Below are positions 1-8,690 of a stretch of DNA of 64,000 bases, piece by piece (position 1 is the stretch's first letter; each line of letters opens with the position of its first letter). The stretch spans positions 1,798,001-1,862,000 of the forward strand of contig NZ_CP096247.1 of the NCBI RefSeq assembly GCF_023204875.1. The letters run 5' to 3'. A model generated the notes under the pieces. The model was not told where the DNA came from. It did not search any database and was given only the letters and a program-made list of their open reading frames with translations. The DNA comes from Prevotella sp. E15-22. Lineage in GTDB: Bacteria > Bacteroidota > Bacteroidia > Bacteroidales > Bacteroidaceae. A program made the position numbers and the translations under genes.

Positions 1-8
1 CTTTTTCT

Positions 9-122
9 TTAATTCATGCAAAAGACCTGCTGATTCTCCACATTAAAACTGTAGGCAATCTTTTTAATCAGTTCAATGGTCTTTTTACTGGGAGTCATTT
101 CTTCATGTGTAAAAATCTGCAT
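9..122 (-). CDS. Conserved-looking small protein, 37 aa, function unknown
   Basis: This reading frame runs from an ATG at 120-122 to a TAA at 9-11 and encodes 37 residues beginning MQIFTHEEMTPSKKT and ending VFCMN. It has no membrane segment or signal peptide. It follows fmt on the same strand after about 60 bases, so it could be the last gene of the ClC-fmt transcription unit. The start THEEMTPSKKT resembles, from memory, small Bacteroidales proteins encoded beside fmt, but I cannot confirm this. Its codon use looks natural for the host. It is too short for confident calling, and no function is proposed. Confidence 0.5.
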   Translation of the reverse strand: MQIFTHEEMTPSKKTIELIKKIAYSFNVENQQVFCMN

Positions 123-182
123 AGGCACTTTCTTTTATCAGTTGTTACATATAAGTAACGCAATGCCCACACATTTATTATA

Positions 183-1151
183 TCAGATAGCAGAATATTT
201 TTCTATTTCTTTCATTCCATTAAGGAAAGCCTGTGCATCCATACGCTTTTTGCCTGCTAACTGAAGCTCATCTATTCGAAGCCAACAGTCTTCACATGCA
301 ACAAAAAGATGCTTGCGGTCTGCACGGAGTGCCCCCACCCTGCTGTTATCAACCTCGTCGGTAGTCTTTGTCGTACTGAAAATCTTGAGCACCGTATCAT
401 GCCCTTCCGCATCGCGTAGTGTTGTCCATGCCCCAGGATAAGGCGATAAACCTCGCACAAAGTCGTATGTCTTTTTGGCCGACTGATGCCAGTCTATCTG
501 ACAAGTCTCCTTAAATATCTTAGGAGCAGGCTTCAAATTATCGATCTCCTCTTGCGGTATGCTCTCCGGTTTTCCATCAGCAGCAACGATGGCATCCAGC
601 GTCTCTAAACAGATTTCCGCTCCTAAGTGCATCAAGCCGTCGTACACATACTCCACATTAGCATCATCAGGAATTGGGAAGTGTTTCTTCATAATGATGC
701 AACCTGTATCGATATCGTGGTCCAGGAAGAACGTTGTCACGCCCGTCTCCGTTTCGCCATTGATAACCGCCCAGTTGATTGGAGCCGCACCACGATACTG
801 AGGCAAGAGTGCCGCATGCACGTTGAAGGTGCCATACTCAGGCATAGACCACACCACCTCTGGCAACATGCGGAAGGCCACCACCACCTGAAGGTTCGCA
901 TGATATGAGCGAAGTTCCTCAACGAACTCCAGGTCTTTCATCTTTACCGGTTGTAACACTGGTAAGTTGTGAGATAACGCAAACTTTTTCACCTCCGAGG
1001 GCTGAAGTTCGTTTTGATGACGCCCCACAGGTTTATCCGGCTGAGTAACCACTGCCACCACATTATAATTATTATCAACAAGAGCTTTTAGGGTCTCCAC
1101 CGCAAACTCTGGCGTGCCCATGAAAATTATTCTAAGATCTTCTTTCTTCAT
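183..1151 (-). CDS. fmt: Methionyl-tRNA formyltransferase
   Basis: The enzyme formylates the methionine on initiator tRNA using 10-formyl-tetrahydrofolate in the cytoplasm. The N-terminal formyltransferase domain starts IIFMGTPEFAVETL. It carries the catalytic region FNVHAALLPQYRGAAPINWA (about residues 110-128) with the expected N and H, and the DHDIDTG loop with the third catalytic acid near residue 146. The C-terminal RNA-binding domain contains the conserved SPYPGAWT segment. The length of about 322 residues is normal. An ATG 15 bases upstream (1166) is in frame, but the start at 1151 fits the family better. The gene directly follows the ClC gene on the same strand. Confidence 0.95.
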   Translation of the reverse strand: MKKEDLRIIFMGTPEFAVETLKALVDNNYNVVAVVTQPDKPVGRHQNELQPSEVKKFALSHNLPVLQPVKMKDLEFVEELRSYHANLQVVVAFRMLPEVVWSMPEYGTFNVHAALLPQYRGAAPINWAVINGETETGVTTFFLDHDIDTGCIIMKKHFPIPDDANVEYVYDGLMHLGAEICLETLDAIVAADGKPESIPQEEIDNLKPAPKIFKETCQIDWHQSAKKTYDFVRGLSPYPGAWTTLRDAEGHDTVLKIFSTTKTTDEVDNSRVGALRADRKHLFVACEDCWLRIDELQLAGKKRMDAQAFLNGMKEIEKYSAI

Positions 1152-1172
1152 TTCTTCACAAATCATTTATCA

Positions 1173-2999
1173 TCAGTCCTCACTAAGGTCAGCCACCATC
1201 TTGCGGTATTGTGTATAAACACGTCGGCGCGAGATATAGCCTTTCAGGTGATTCTCCTGATCGAGCACCGGCAGCCACGAAGCCTGCGTATTCTCAAATG
1301 TCTTCATCACCTCAGCCATCGGAATATTATCGCTCAGAACAGCCTTCGGTTCCTGCATCAGTTGTCCTGCCCTGAAATGATGATAGAGTTCTGTACGGAA
1401 CACTATATTTCTAATCTTAGCGATATCAATCTCTCCCAATAAGTTGCCAGCACCATCCACCACCGGAATCACACGACTGCGCGACTGACTGATTTTCCTC
1501 ACAATGTCAGCCAATTCCGTATCGGGCTCTGCCGTCAGGTAATCGCGATCAATCACACTATCCATCTGCATCAGCGTCAGCACCGCATGGTCTGTATGGT
1601 GCGTAATCAGTTTACCCTGCTTAGCCAATCGAGAACTGTAGATACTATGCGGTTCAAAGAGGATAATCGTAAGATATGAACATATGCTCACAATCATCAG
1701 AGGCAGAAAAAGATCATAGCCACCGGTCAACTCTGCAATGAGGAAGATTCCAGTAAGTGGTGCATGCATCACGCCCGACATCACGCCCGCCATACCCATC
1801 AATGCAAAGTTTTTCTCGGGTAAGAACGTACCCACCTCATACATATTCCATATACGTGAGAAGAAAAAACCACTAAAGCAACCTATGAACAGCGAAGGTG
1901 CGAACGTACCACCACAACCGCCACCACCATTCGTGGCCGATGTGGCAAAGACCTTGGTCAGCAAAACCAAAGCGATATATACGAGTAGCATATCCGTATG
2001 CCCGGCAAAAAGCGAATTATTCATCACACGTCCCCAGTCTGAATCAGACGCACCATTCAGCAACAAGTTAATAGCGCCATAACCCTCACCATAGAGCGAT
2101 GGAAATAGATATATCAGCAGACTAAGCATAGTGCCACCAATCAGCAGTTTTACATACGGCTTTTCCTTGAAGCGAGCAAAGATATCCTCACAGAAGCCCA
2201 TTGTACGGATAAAATACAAGCTAACTAATCCGCAAAACACGCCCAAACCGATACACCCTGGTACACGCTCCACCGTCCACGCATTATCCAAATGGAATGT
2301 AAACAGGGCGGCATCACCACTAAAAATATACGTAAAACATGTGGCTGTGACGCAACTCACCAAAATAGGCATCAGCGATGCCATTGTCAGGTCGATCATC
2401 AACACTTCAATTGTGAAGACAAGACCTGCAATAGGTGCCTTAAATACACCAGCAATAGCACCTGCAGCGCCACAACCCACCAATAGCATCAGCGTCTTAC
2501 TGTCCATCTTGAACAACTTTCCTAGGTTCGAACCAATTGCCGAACCAGTAAGTACAATAGGCGCCTCTGCACCTACAGAGCCACCGAAGCCGATGGTGAT
2601 GGCAGATGCGATAACACTCGACCAAGTATTGTGCGAACGCAAACGCGAACGATTCTGACTTATGGCATAGAGGATACGCGTGATACCGTGCGAGATATTA
2701 TCCTTCACGATATAGCGTACAAAAAGCGAGGTTAGGTAAATACCAACCACAGGATAGACAAGATAGAGCCAGTTACTGCTTCCCGCATCAAAAGAACTAG
2801 TGAGCAAAGCAACTATTTGGTTAATAAACCAATGAAGCACAAAGGCTGCTACTGCAGCAAAAAAACCCACAAGAAAAGCCAATATCAGCACAAACATACG
2901 TTCGCTGATATGCTTCTCGCGCCACTGGTATATACGCAAGATAAACGTAGAATAGGATGCCGATGTCGAGTCTGTTACTGATTCTGTCATCCCAATCAT
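1173..2999 (-). CDS. ClC family chloride channel or H+/Cl- exchanger with CBS domains
   Basis: This integral membrane protein of 608 residues moves chloride, and possibly protons or other anions, across the inner membrane. The ClC signature segments are visible: GSVGAEAPIV for the first selectivity motif (canonical GSxGPEGP, so here divergent), GVFKAPIAGLVF, and GGGGCGGTFAPSLFIG for the third. About ten hydrophobic segments span residues 30-440. The remaining C-terminal 150 residues carry a CBS pair (SRVIPVVDGAGNLLGEIDI and ASWLPVLDQENHLKGYISR), a cytosolic nucleotide-sensing module. The start codon lies next to the stop of the upstream gene and the stop is a few bases before fmt, so all three are probably cotranscribed. 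Confidence 0.93.
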   Translation of the reverse strand: MIGMTESVTDSTSASYSTFILRIYQWREKHISERMFVLILAFLVGFFAAVAAFVLHWFINQIVALLTSSFDAGSSNWLYLVYPVVGIYLTSLFVRYIVKDNISHGITRILYAISQNRSRLRSHNTWSSVIASAITIGFGGSVGAEAPIVLTGSAIGSNLGKLFKMDSKTLMLLVGCGAAGAIAGVFKAPIAGLVFTIEVLMIDLTMASLMPILVSCVTATCFTYIFSGDAALFTFHLDNAWTVERVPGCIGLGVFCGLVSLYFIRTMGFCEDIFARFKEKPYVKLLIGGTMLSLLIYLFPSLYGEGYGAINLLLNGASDSDWGRVMNNSLFAGHTDMLLVYIALVLLTKVFATSATNGGGGCGGTFAPSLFIGCFSGFFFSRIWNMYEVGTFLPEKNFALMGMAGVMSGVMHAPLTGIFLIAELTGGYDLFLPLMIVSICSYLTIILFEPHSIYSSRLAKQGKLITHHTDHAVLTLMQMDSVIDRDYLTAEPDTELADIVRKISQSRSRVIPVVDGAGNLLGEIDIAKIRNIVFRTELYHHFRAGQLMQEPKAVLSDNIPMAEVMKTFENTQASWLPVLDQENHLKGYISRRRVYTQYRKMVADLSED

Positions 3000-3000
3000 T

Positions 3001-3441
3001 TTATGATTTCAGCAAGTTCTCAAAGAAATCATCCAGATCCTTGTCCAGATCCTTCATCAGTTCAGTGTCAATAATCACGGTGTCATCATCCACCACATAG
3101 AGTTCAGCTACCGAATCGCGATCCTCATCCTCTAGTACAAAGGCATAGGGTTTGAGAATCGAGAGGTTTTCCATCAAGTCTTTCTCCTTCTCAATACATC
3201 CGCGAAAAACAGAGGCGGCTTGATTATAGAAGTCGTCATCCTTGTTCTCAATCCACTGCTCCACCACACAGCGTGTAAGCTCGCGTTCATCGTCGTCGAA
3301 CACCTGAACCTCACCCGTATCCTGATTAGCTCTGATATGGATATCGGTAAGCACCGATGCCTCGATGTTGTTAGGAAACTTCTCGGCCACCTTTCTTAGT
3401 GCCCTCAGAATCTGTTGCAGTGTTTGTTCTGTTGCATTCAT
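3001..3441 (-). CDS. Conserved acidic cytoplasmic protein of unknown function
   Basis: This 146-residue acidic protein has no signal peptide or membrane segment and no motif I recognise. The C-terminal part is rich in Asp and Glu (DDDTVIIDTELMKDLDKDLDDFF). An in-frame GTG at 3456 would add five residues, but the ATG at 3441 is preferred. It is the first gene of the minus-strand unit that continues into the ClC gene and fmt, with a 1-base gap to the ClC start. A -7 promoter element lies 28 bases upstream. Clean coding character and tight spacing make it a real gene. Confidence 0.8.
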   Translation of the reverse strand: MNATEQTLQQILRALRKVAEKFPNNIEASVLTDIHIRANQDTGEVQVFDDDERELTRCVVEQWIENKDDDFYNQAASVFRGCIEKEKDLMENLSILKPYAFVLEDEDRDSVAELYVVDDDTVIIDTELMKDLDKDLDDFFENLLKS

Positions 3442-3468
3442 AACTTTGGTTTTCACTCTTTTTCAGTG

Positions 3469-3476
3469 CAAAAGTA
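3469..3476 (-). promoter_or_regulatory. -7 promoter element for the DUF-ClC-fmt unit
   Basis: On the minus strand this reads TACTTTTG, matching the Bacteroidetes TAnnTTTG -7 element. It is 28 bases upstream of the ATG at 3441. No perfect TTTG -33 box was seen. Confidence 0.6.
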
Positions 3477-3560
3477 TCAAAAAAGATTTGTATTTGCAAG
3501 CGAAACGTCATATTTTTGAAAAAAAAGACCATTCCTTCACCCTAAATCATTTTTTTGTAG

Positions 3561-3568
3561 TACCTTTG
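3561..3568 (+). promoter_or_regulatory. -7 promoter element of the rnf operon
   Basis: TACCTTTG, the commonest form of the Bacteroidetes -7 element, lies 28 bases before the rnfB start and begins the six-gene operon. Confidence 0.7.
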
Positions 3569-3596
3569 CACAAACAAATTGAACTCAACAAAACTT

Positions 3597-4478
3597 ATGG
3601 ATTTTTTTCTTATTGCGGTGATCGTTTTGGGTAGCATAGGACTGATAGCAGCCATTGTGCTGTACGTATGTTCCAAGAAGTTTGCCGTCTACGAAGACCC
3701 ACGCATTCAGCAGGTCAACGCATTGTTGGCGGGTGCCAACTGTGGTGGATGCGGCTTTGCCGGATGTGGAGGACTTGCTGAAGCTTTGGTTAAAGGTGCC
3801 GACAAAGGCAACATTGACGGACTGAATTGTCCAGTGGGTGGTGTCGACACGATGACTCGCGTGGCAGATCTTTTGGGTATGGCCATAGCTAATGGCGAAT
3901 CCAAGATAGCTGTCGTGCGATGCAGCGGTTCGTGCGACAAGCGCGTTAAAACTGCAGAGTATGTAGGGTTACATACCTGTGCTGCCATGCACGCTTGCGG
4001 TGCCGGCGAGACCGGTTGCGGCTATGGTTGTTTAGGTTGCGGTGATTGTATTGACGCATGTCCCTTTGATGCCATACACATGAACCCTGACACGAATCTT
4101 CCCGAGGTCGACGAACAAAAATGTACTGCTTGTGGATCATGTGTAAAGGCGTGTCCACGCACTATCATCGAGCTCCGCAAGAAAGGCGTCAAGGGACGCC
4201 GTGTCTTCGTATCATGCGTTAACAAGGACAAGGGCGCCGTTGCCATAAAATCATGCAAGGCTGCATGTATAGGTTGTGGAAAGTGCACCAAGGCTTGCCA
4301 GTTCGACGCCATTACCCAGGGTAACAACGTATCATACATTGACGCCAACAAGTGTCGACTGTGTCGCAAGTGCGTTGAGGCATGTCCTACCAAGGCTATC
4401 CATGCCGTTAATTTTCCTGAAAGGAAATCGGACGTTCCTGTATCAGTTGAGCAACCCGAGAAAACCACATTATCATGA
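3597..4478 (+). CDS. rnfB: RnfB, electron-entry iron-sulfur subunit of the Rnf complex
   Basis: RnfB receives electrons from reduced ferredoxin and passes them into the membrane-bound Rnf complex, which reduces NAD+ while exporting Na+ or H+. One N-terminal membrane anchor (residues 1-26) is followed by a 4Fe-4S domain with cysteines near 49, 52, 57 and 78. Four further ferredoxin-type CxxCxxCxxxCP clusters lie near residues 141-156, 176-187, 224-235 and 253-264. The ATG at 3597 is chosen over an in-frame TTG 18 bases upstream because it starts at the membrane anchor. The gene overlaps rnfC by four bases, which suggests coupled translation. The length of 293 residues is typical of Bacteroidetes RnfB. 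Confidence 0.96.
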   Translation: MDFFLIAVIVLGSIGLIAAIVLYVCSKKFAVYEDPRIQQVNALLAGANCGGCGFAGCGGLAEALVKGADKGNIDGLNCPVGGVDTMTRVADLLGMAIANGESKIAVVRCSGSCDKRVKTAEYVGLHTCAAMHACGAGETGCGYGCLGCGDCIDACPFDAIHMNPDTNLPEVDEQKCTACGSCVKACPRTIIELRKKGVKGRRVFVSCVNKDKGAVAIKSCKAACIGCGKCTKACQFDAITQGNNVSYIDANKCRLCRKCVEACPTKAIHAVNFPERKSDVPVSVEQPEKTTLS

Positions 4479-5845
4479 ATATCAGAACATTTCGCATAGG
4501 AGGTATCCACCCCGAGGAAAACAAGCTGACGCACGAGGAAGTCACTCAAGTGGCTCCTCTTCCCCAACAAGCCATATTCCCTTTATCACAACATATCGGA
4601 GCTCCAGCTCGTCCTGTTGTTCAAAAGGGCGACAAGGTAAAAGTGGGTACCCTTTTGGCCGAGGCAAGCAGTTTTGTGTCGGCCCCCATCCATTCGTCCG
4701 TTAGTGGCATAGTGGCCAAAATCGATTCTGCCATCGATGCCACCGGCTATCGCAAACCCGCTATATTCATTGATGTTGAGGGTGACGAATGGGAGGAAAG
4801 CATAGATCGCAGCTCAACATTAGAGACTGTGAGTAATCATCCTGAACTCACCTCACAAGAGATTATAGAGCGTATTAAACTAGGCGGTATTACAGGCATG
4901 GGTGGTGCTGGATTTCCCACCTTTATCAAATTATGTCCGCCTCCCACAGCCAAAGCAGAATGCGTCATCATCAACGCCGTGGAGTGCGAACCATATATCA
5001 CCGCCGACTACCGTCTGATGATGGAGAAAGCAGATGAGATACTCGTAGGTTTAGAACTTTTGATGAAAGCAGCCAAGGTCACAAATGGCTATATTGGCAT
5101 CGAGACCAACAAGCCCAAGGCCATCGCCCTCCTCACTCAGAAATGCGCCGAGGTGTTCCACAGCTCACCCTATCACGTCGAGGTGGTTCCCTTGAAACAG
5201 CGCTATCCCCAAGGTGGCGAGAAGCAACTCGTAGATGCCGTTATCCGTCGACAGGTACCAGCGCCGCCAGCCATTCCAGTAAACGTTGGAGCAATAGTTC
5301 AGAACGTTGGCACTGCATATGCTGTATATGAAGCAGTTATGAAACGCAAGCCATTATTCGAACGCTATACCACCGTCACAGGAAAGCGTCTTCAAAAACC
5401 CAGCAACTACTTGGTACGCATGGGCACCCCCATGCAGATGCTCATCGACCTATGCGGAGGATTGCCCGAAGGCGAAAACAAACTCTTGGCGGGTGGCCCC
5501 ATGATGGGCAAAGCCCTCACCTCGACAGAAGTTCCCATTTGCAAGGGCACCAACTCTGTCACCATTCTTTCTGGCGATGAAGCCCGTCGTCTGGAACCCC
5601 AGCCCTGCATCCGTTGCGCCAAATGCGTAGGTGTATGTCCCATGGGATTGGAGCCCTATCTGCTGTCCAAGCTCTCTGCCTTTAAACAATGGGAAGAAGC
5701 CGAGCACGAAGACATTATCAGTTGTATTGAGTGCGGCTCTTGCCAATTCACATGTCCTGCCCATCGTCCCCTGCTTGATCATATCCGCCAAGGCAAACAA
5801 ACAGTCATGGGTATTATTCGAAACAGAAATACAAAGAAACAATGA
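4475..5845 (+). CDS. rnfC: RnfC, NADH/FMN and Fe-S subunit of the Rnf complex
   Basis: RnfC is the peripheral subunit where NAD+ is reduced. The sequence opens with the family start FRIGGIHPEENKL. It contains the glycine-rich flavin and nucleotide region GGITGMGGAGFPTFIKL near residues 135-151. It ends with two 4Fe-4S motifs, CIRCAKCVGVCP and CIECGSCQFTCP, in the last 80 residues. At 456 residues it is a standard-length form without the long repeat tail of proteobacterial RnfC. It overlaps rnfB and rnfD by four bases each. Confidence 0.96.
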   Translation: MNIRTFRIGGIHPEENKLTHEEVTQVAPLPQQAIFPLSQHIGAPARPVVQKGDKVKVGTLLAEASSFVSAPIHSSVSGIVAKIDSAIDATGYRKPAIFIDVEGDEWEESIDRSSTLETVSNHPELTSQEIIERIKLGGITGMGGAGFPTFIKLCPPPTAKAECVIINAVECEPYITADYRLMMEKADEILVGLELLMKAAKVTNGYIGIETNKPKAIALLTQKCAEVFHSSPYHVEVVPLKQRYPQGGEKQLVDAVIRRQVPAPPAIPVNVGAIVQNVGTAYAVYEAVMKRKPLFERYTTVTGKRLQKPSNYLVRMGTPMQMLIDLCGGLPEGENKLLAGGPMMGKALTSTEVPICKGTNSVTILSGDEARRLEPQPCIRCAKCVGVCPMGLEPYLLSKLSAFKQWEEAEHEDIISCIECGSCQFTCPAHRPLLDHIRQGKQTVMGIIRNRNTKKQ

Positions 5846-6843
5846 ATAAATTCATCGTATCATTATCGCCACACATCCATGGCACCGATACCGTTGAGCG
5901 CAACATGTATGGTGTTCTCATAGCCCTCTTACCTGCTCTCTTCGTATCATTTGCCTATTTTGGAATAGGATCAGCTATTGTCTGTCTCACAAGTGTGACA
6001 GCTTGCATTTTCTTGGAGTGGTTCATCAATCGTTTTGTACTAGGCAACCAGCGCAATACAATCCTTGACGGCTCGGCCGCACTTACAGGTCTGCTTCTAG
6101 GCATGAATCTGCCCTCCAACCTCCCTATTTGGATAATCTTTATCGGAGCTCTCTTTGCAATCGGCGTAGGTAAGATGACCTTTGGCGGACTAGGCAACAA
6201 CATCTTCAATCCTGCCCTTGTTGGCCGATGCGTCCTATTAGTGGCATTTCCAGCCCAGATGACTAGTTGGCCCCAACCTGGTCACTTGCTTCAATACACC
6301 GACGTCACTACAGGTGCCACCCCACTAGCACTGATGAAGCAAGCCATACAAAACCACGATGTCGAAGTACTAAACCAACTGCCAGATGCCTTTAGCCTTC
6401 TCTTGGGCAACCATTCGTTAGGCGGAGGTGCAGGTACTATTGGTGAGATTTGTGGTTTAGCCCTTTTGGCAGGCTTTGCTTTCATGCTATGGCGCCGCAT
6501 CATTACTTGGCACATCCCCATAAGCATCATTGCCACCGTGTTTGTGTTCAGCGGCATTATGCACCTAATTGATCCAGTCTATGCAGACCCTACCACCGTT
6601 ATCCTTAGCGGCGGTCTCCTTTTGGGAGCCATTTTCATGGCCACTGACTATGTCACATCACCCATGACCCCAAAAGGACAGTTAGTCTATGGCATTTGTA
6701 TCGGTCTACTCACCATCATCATTCGCAACTGGGGAGCCTATCCCGAGGGCATGTCGTTCGCCATTCTCATCATGAACGCATTTACGCCACTCATCAACAA
6801 TCAATTTAAGCCCAAACGCTACGGAGAGGAGGTAAAGAAATGA
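5842..6843 (+). CDS. rnfD: RnfD, flavin-bearing membrane subunit of the Rnf complex
   Basis: RnfD is a multi-pass membrane subunit that carries covalent FMN and forms part of the ion path. Around nine hydrophobic segments are visible across 333 residues. The segment DVTTGATPLALM near residue 155 corresponds to the flavinylation motif, in which FMN is attached to a threonine. The conserved GNNIFNPALVGR precedes it. Four-base overlaps with both rnfC and rnfG indicate translational coupling. Confidence 0.95.
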   Translation: MNKFIVSLSPHIHGTDTVERNMYGVLIALLPALFVSFAYFGIGSAIVCLTSVTACIFLEWFINRFVLGNQRNTILDGSAALTGLLLGMNLPSNLPIWIIFIGALFAIGVGKMTFGGLGNNIFNPALVGRCVLLVAFPAQMTSWPQPGHLLQYTDVTTGATPLALMKQAIQNHDVEVLNQLPDAFSLLLGNHSLGGGAGTIGEICGLALLAGFAFMLWRRIITWHIPISIIATVFVFSGIMHLIDPVYADPTTVILSGGLLLGAIFMATDYVTSPMTPKGQLVYGICIGLLTIIIRNWGAYPEGMSFAILIMNAFTPLINNQFKPKRYGEEVKK

Positions 6844-7409
6844 AGAAGCTAGAATCCACCTTTATAAATATGGTTTTAGTCCTCACAAGCGTTGCTGTAC
6901 TCATGGGACTAGTCCTGGCTTACATGAACCATCTCACCGCTACCCCCATTGCTCTTCAGAAAAATGAGGCCCTTCAGGAAGGTATTAAAAATGTGATGGC
7001 CAGCAACAAAATCGAAGTAACCTCTATAGATACTCTTCACCAATGCGACGCTAAGGGTAAGGACCAAGTATTTATTATCTATCATAACAAGAAAGGGGCT
7101 GCTGTAGAAAGTACTACACTAGGATTCGGTGGTCCACTCAAGGTTCTAGTAGGCTTCAATGCCGAAGGCACCATTTTGGGCTATACCATCCTCGAGCACC
7201 AGGAAACGCCAGGTCTTGGAGCTAAAGCAGACCAGTGGTTTCAAGAGGGACAGAACGGCTGCATCATCGGAATGACCCCTGCAGACAGCCTCTATGTCAA
7301 GAAGGACGGTGGCCAAGTAGATGCTATCACCGCCTCAACCATCACGAGTCGAGCCTTCCTACTGGCAGTGAACAACGCATATAAAGCATATTTAGGATTG
7401 AAGAATTAA
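6840..7409 (+). CDS. rnfG: RnfG, periplasmic FMN subunit of the Rnf complex
   Basis: RnfG has one N-terminal membrane anchor (about residues 8-30) and an outward-facing FMN-binding domain. The covalent flavin site is DAITASTITSRAF near the C-terminus, where the final threonine of the motif carries FMN in the family. The LEHQETPGLGAK segment is also typical. Its length is 189 residues. It overlaps rnfD by four bases and is followed by rnfE after four bases. Confidence 0.95.
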   Translation: MKKLESTFINMVLVLTSVAVLMGLVLAYMNHLTATPIALQKNEALQEGIKNVMASNKIEVTSIDTLHQCDAKGKDQVFIIYHNKKGAAVESTTLGFGGPLKVLVGFNAEGTILGYTILEHQETPGLGAKADQWFQEGQNGCIIGMTPADSLYVKKDGGQVDAITASTITSRAFLLAVNNAYKAYLGLKN

Positions 7410-7413
7410 AGTC

Positions 7414-7995
7414 ATGAGTTATATCCAGATTATCAAGAACGGCATCATCAAGGACAACCCCACATTTGTCCTTATGTTGGGCATGTGTCCCACGCTAGCC
7501 ACCACCACCTCTGCCCTCAACGGTCTATCGATGGGGTTGGCTACCATGACCGTGCTTCTATGCACCAACGTCGTCATCTCTTGTATCAAGAACATCACCC
7601 CCGACAAAGTACGAATTCCCGTATTCATCGTGATTATCGCTGCCTTTGTCACCCTGCTCCAAATGGCCATTAAAGCCTATCTGCCAGACATCGACAAAGC
7701 TCTAGGTCTATTTATTCCCCTTATTGTGGTCAATTGCATCATATTGGGGCGTGCCGAGGCCTTTGCCGCCAAGAACACACCACTAGCATCCCTTGTTGAC
7801 GGAGTCGGCATCGGACTAGGCTTCACACTTGGTCTCACTCTCCTTGGCATTGTGCGCGAGGTTCTAGGCTCAGGTTCCATCTTTGGTTGGACCTTCATTC
7901 CCGAGCATTATAACATCCTGCTCTTTGTTCTTGCCCCAGGCGCCTTTATCACATTGGGCTATCTCATTGCTATTGTAAACAAACTGAAGAAATAA
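7414..7995 (+). CDS. rnfE: RnfE, membrane subunit of the Rnf complex
   Basis: This is one of the two paralogous six-helix subunits (RnfA and RnfE) that form the membrane core of the pump. Family segments NPTFVLMLGMCPTLA at the start, IPLIVVNCIILGRAEAFA near the middle and GIVREVLGSGSIFG are all present in 193 residues. It lies between rnfG and rnfA with gaps of four and six bases. Confidence 0.95.
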   Translation: MSYIQIIKNGIIKDNPTFVLMLGMCPTLATTTSALNGLSMGLATMTVLLCTNVVISCIKNITPDKVRIPVFIVIIAAFVTLLQMAIKAYLPDIDKALGLFIPLIVVNCIILGRAEAFAAKNTPLASLVDGVGIGLGFTLGLTLLGIVREVLGSGSIFGWTFIPEHYNILLFVLAPGAFITLGYLIAIVNKLKK

Positions 7996-8001
7996 GAGAC
8001 T

Positions 8002-8604
8002 ATGGAATACATTCTGATTTTTATCAGCGCCATTTTCGTCAACAACATAGTATTGGCGCAGTTCCTCGGCATATGTCCATTCCTGGGTGTTTCCAAGAAG
8101 ATAGGTACATCTATGGGCATGTCCATGGCCGTAGCCTTCGTTATGGTGCTCGCCACCTTTGTTACCTGGCTCGTCCAGACCTTTGTTCTGACGCCAGCAA
8201 ATCTCGAGTATCTGCAAACCATCGTATTCATCCTTGTCATCGCCTCACTTGTACAGATGGTCGAGATTATCCTCAAGAAGCTCTCACCCACACTCTATCA
8301 GGCCCTAGGAATTTTCCTTCCTCTCATCACCACCAACTGTGCTGTGCTCGGTGTAGCAATCCTAGTCATCCAGAAAGACATGACTCTCCTTCAGAGTTTA
8401 GTCTATGCCTTCTCAACTGCCATTGGCTTTGGCTTGTCACTCACCGTTTTTGCCGGCATCCGCGAACAACTGGCTATCACCAACATCCCAAAAGGCATGC
8501 GTGGCATGGCAATTGTATTGGTCACAGCAGGTTTGTTAAGTCTTGCCTTTATGGGTTTTTCTGGCGTAGATGTTGGTCTTCGCAAACTCATGGGTCTTGA
8601 ATAA
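8002..8604 (+). CDS. rnfA: RnfA, membrane subunit of the Rnf complex
   Basis: This is the second six-helix core subunit and a paralog of RnfE. The hallmark NNIVLAQFLGICPFLGVSKK is at residues 14-33 and LPLITTNCAVLGVAIL is in the middle. It is 200 residues long and is the last gene of the rnfBCDGEA operon. No hairpin terminator was found in the 86 bases before galE, so read-through into galE is possible, although galE has its own -7 element. Confidence 0.95.
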   Translation: MEYILIFISAIFVNNIVLAQFLGICPFLGVSKKIGTSMGMSMAVAFVMVLATFVTWLVQTFVLTPANLEYLQTIVFILVIASLVQMVEIILKKLSPTLYQALGIFLPLITTNCAVLGVAILVIQKDMTLLQSLVYAFSTAIGFGLSLTVFAGIREQLAITNIPKGMRGMAIVLVTAGLLSLAFMGFSGVDVGLRKLMGLE

Positions 8605-8641
8605 AAACAACGAAAAGGATGGTGATTTCAGAAAAAAACAC

Positions 8642-8649
8642 TATCTTTG
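8642..8649 (+). promoter_or_regulatory. -7 promoter element of galE
   Basis: TATCTTTG matches TAnnTTTG and lies 41 bases upstream of the galE ATG. Confidence 0.65.
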
Positions 8650-8690
8650 CACGCAAAACAAATAAAACGAACTTCTAAACTATAGAAAAA

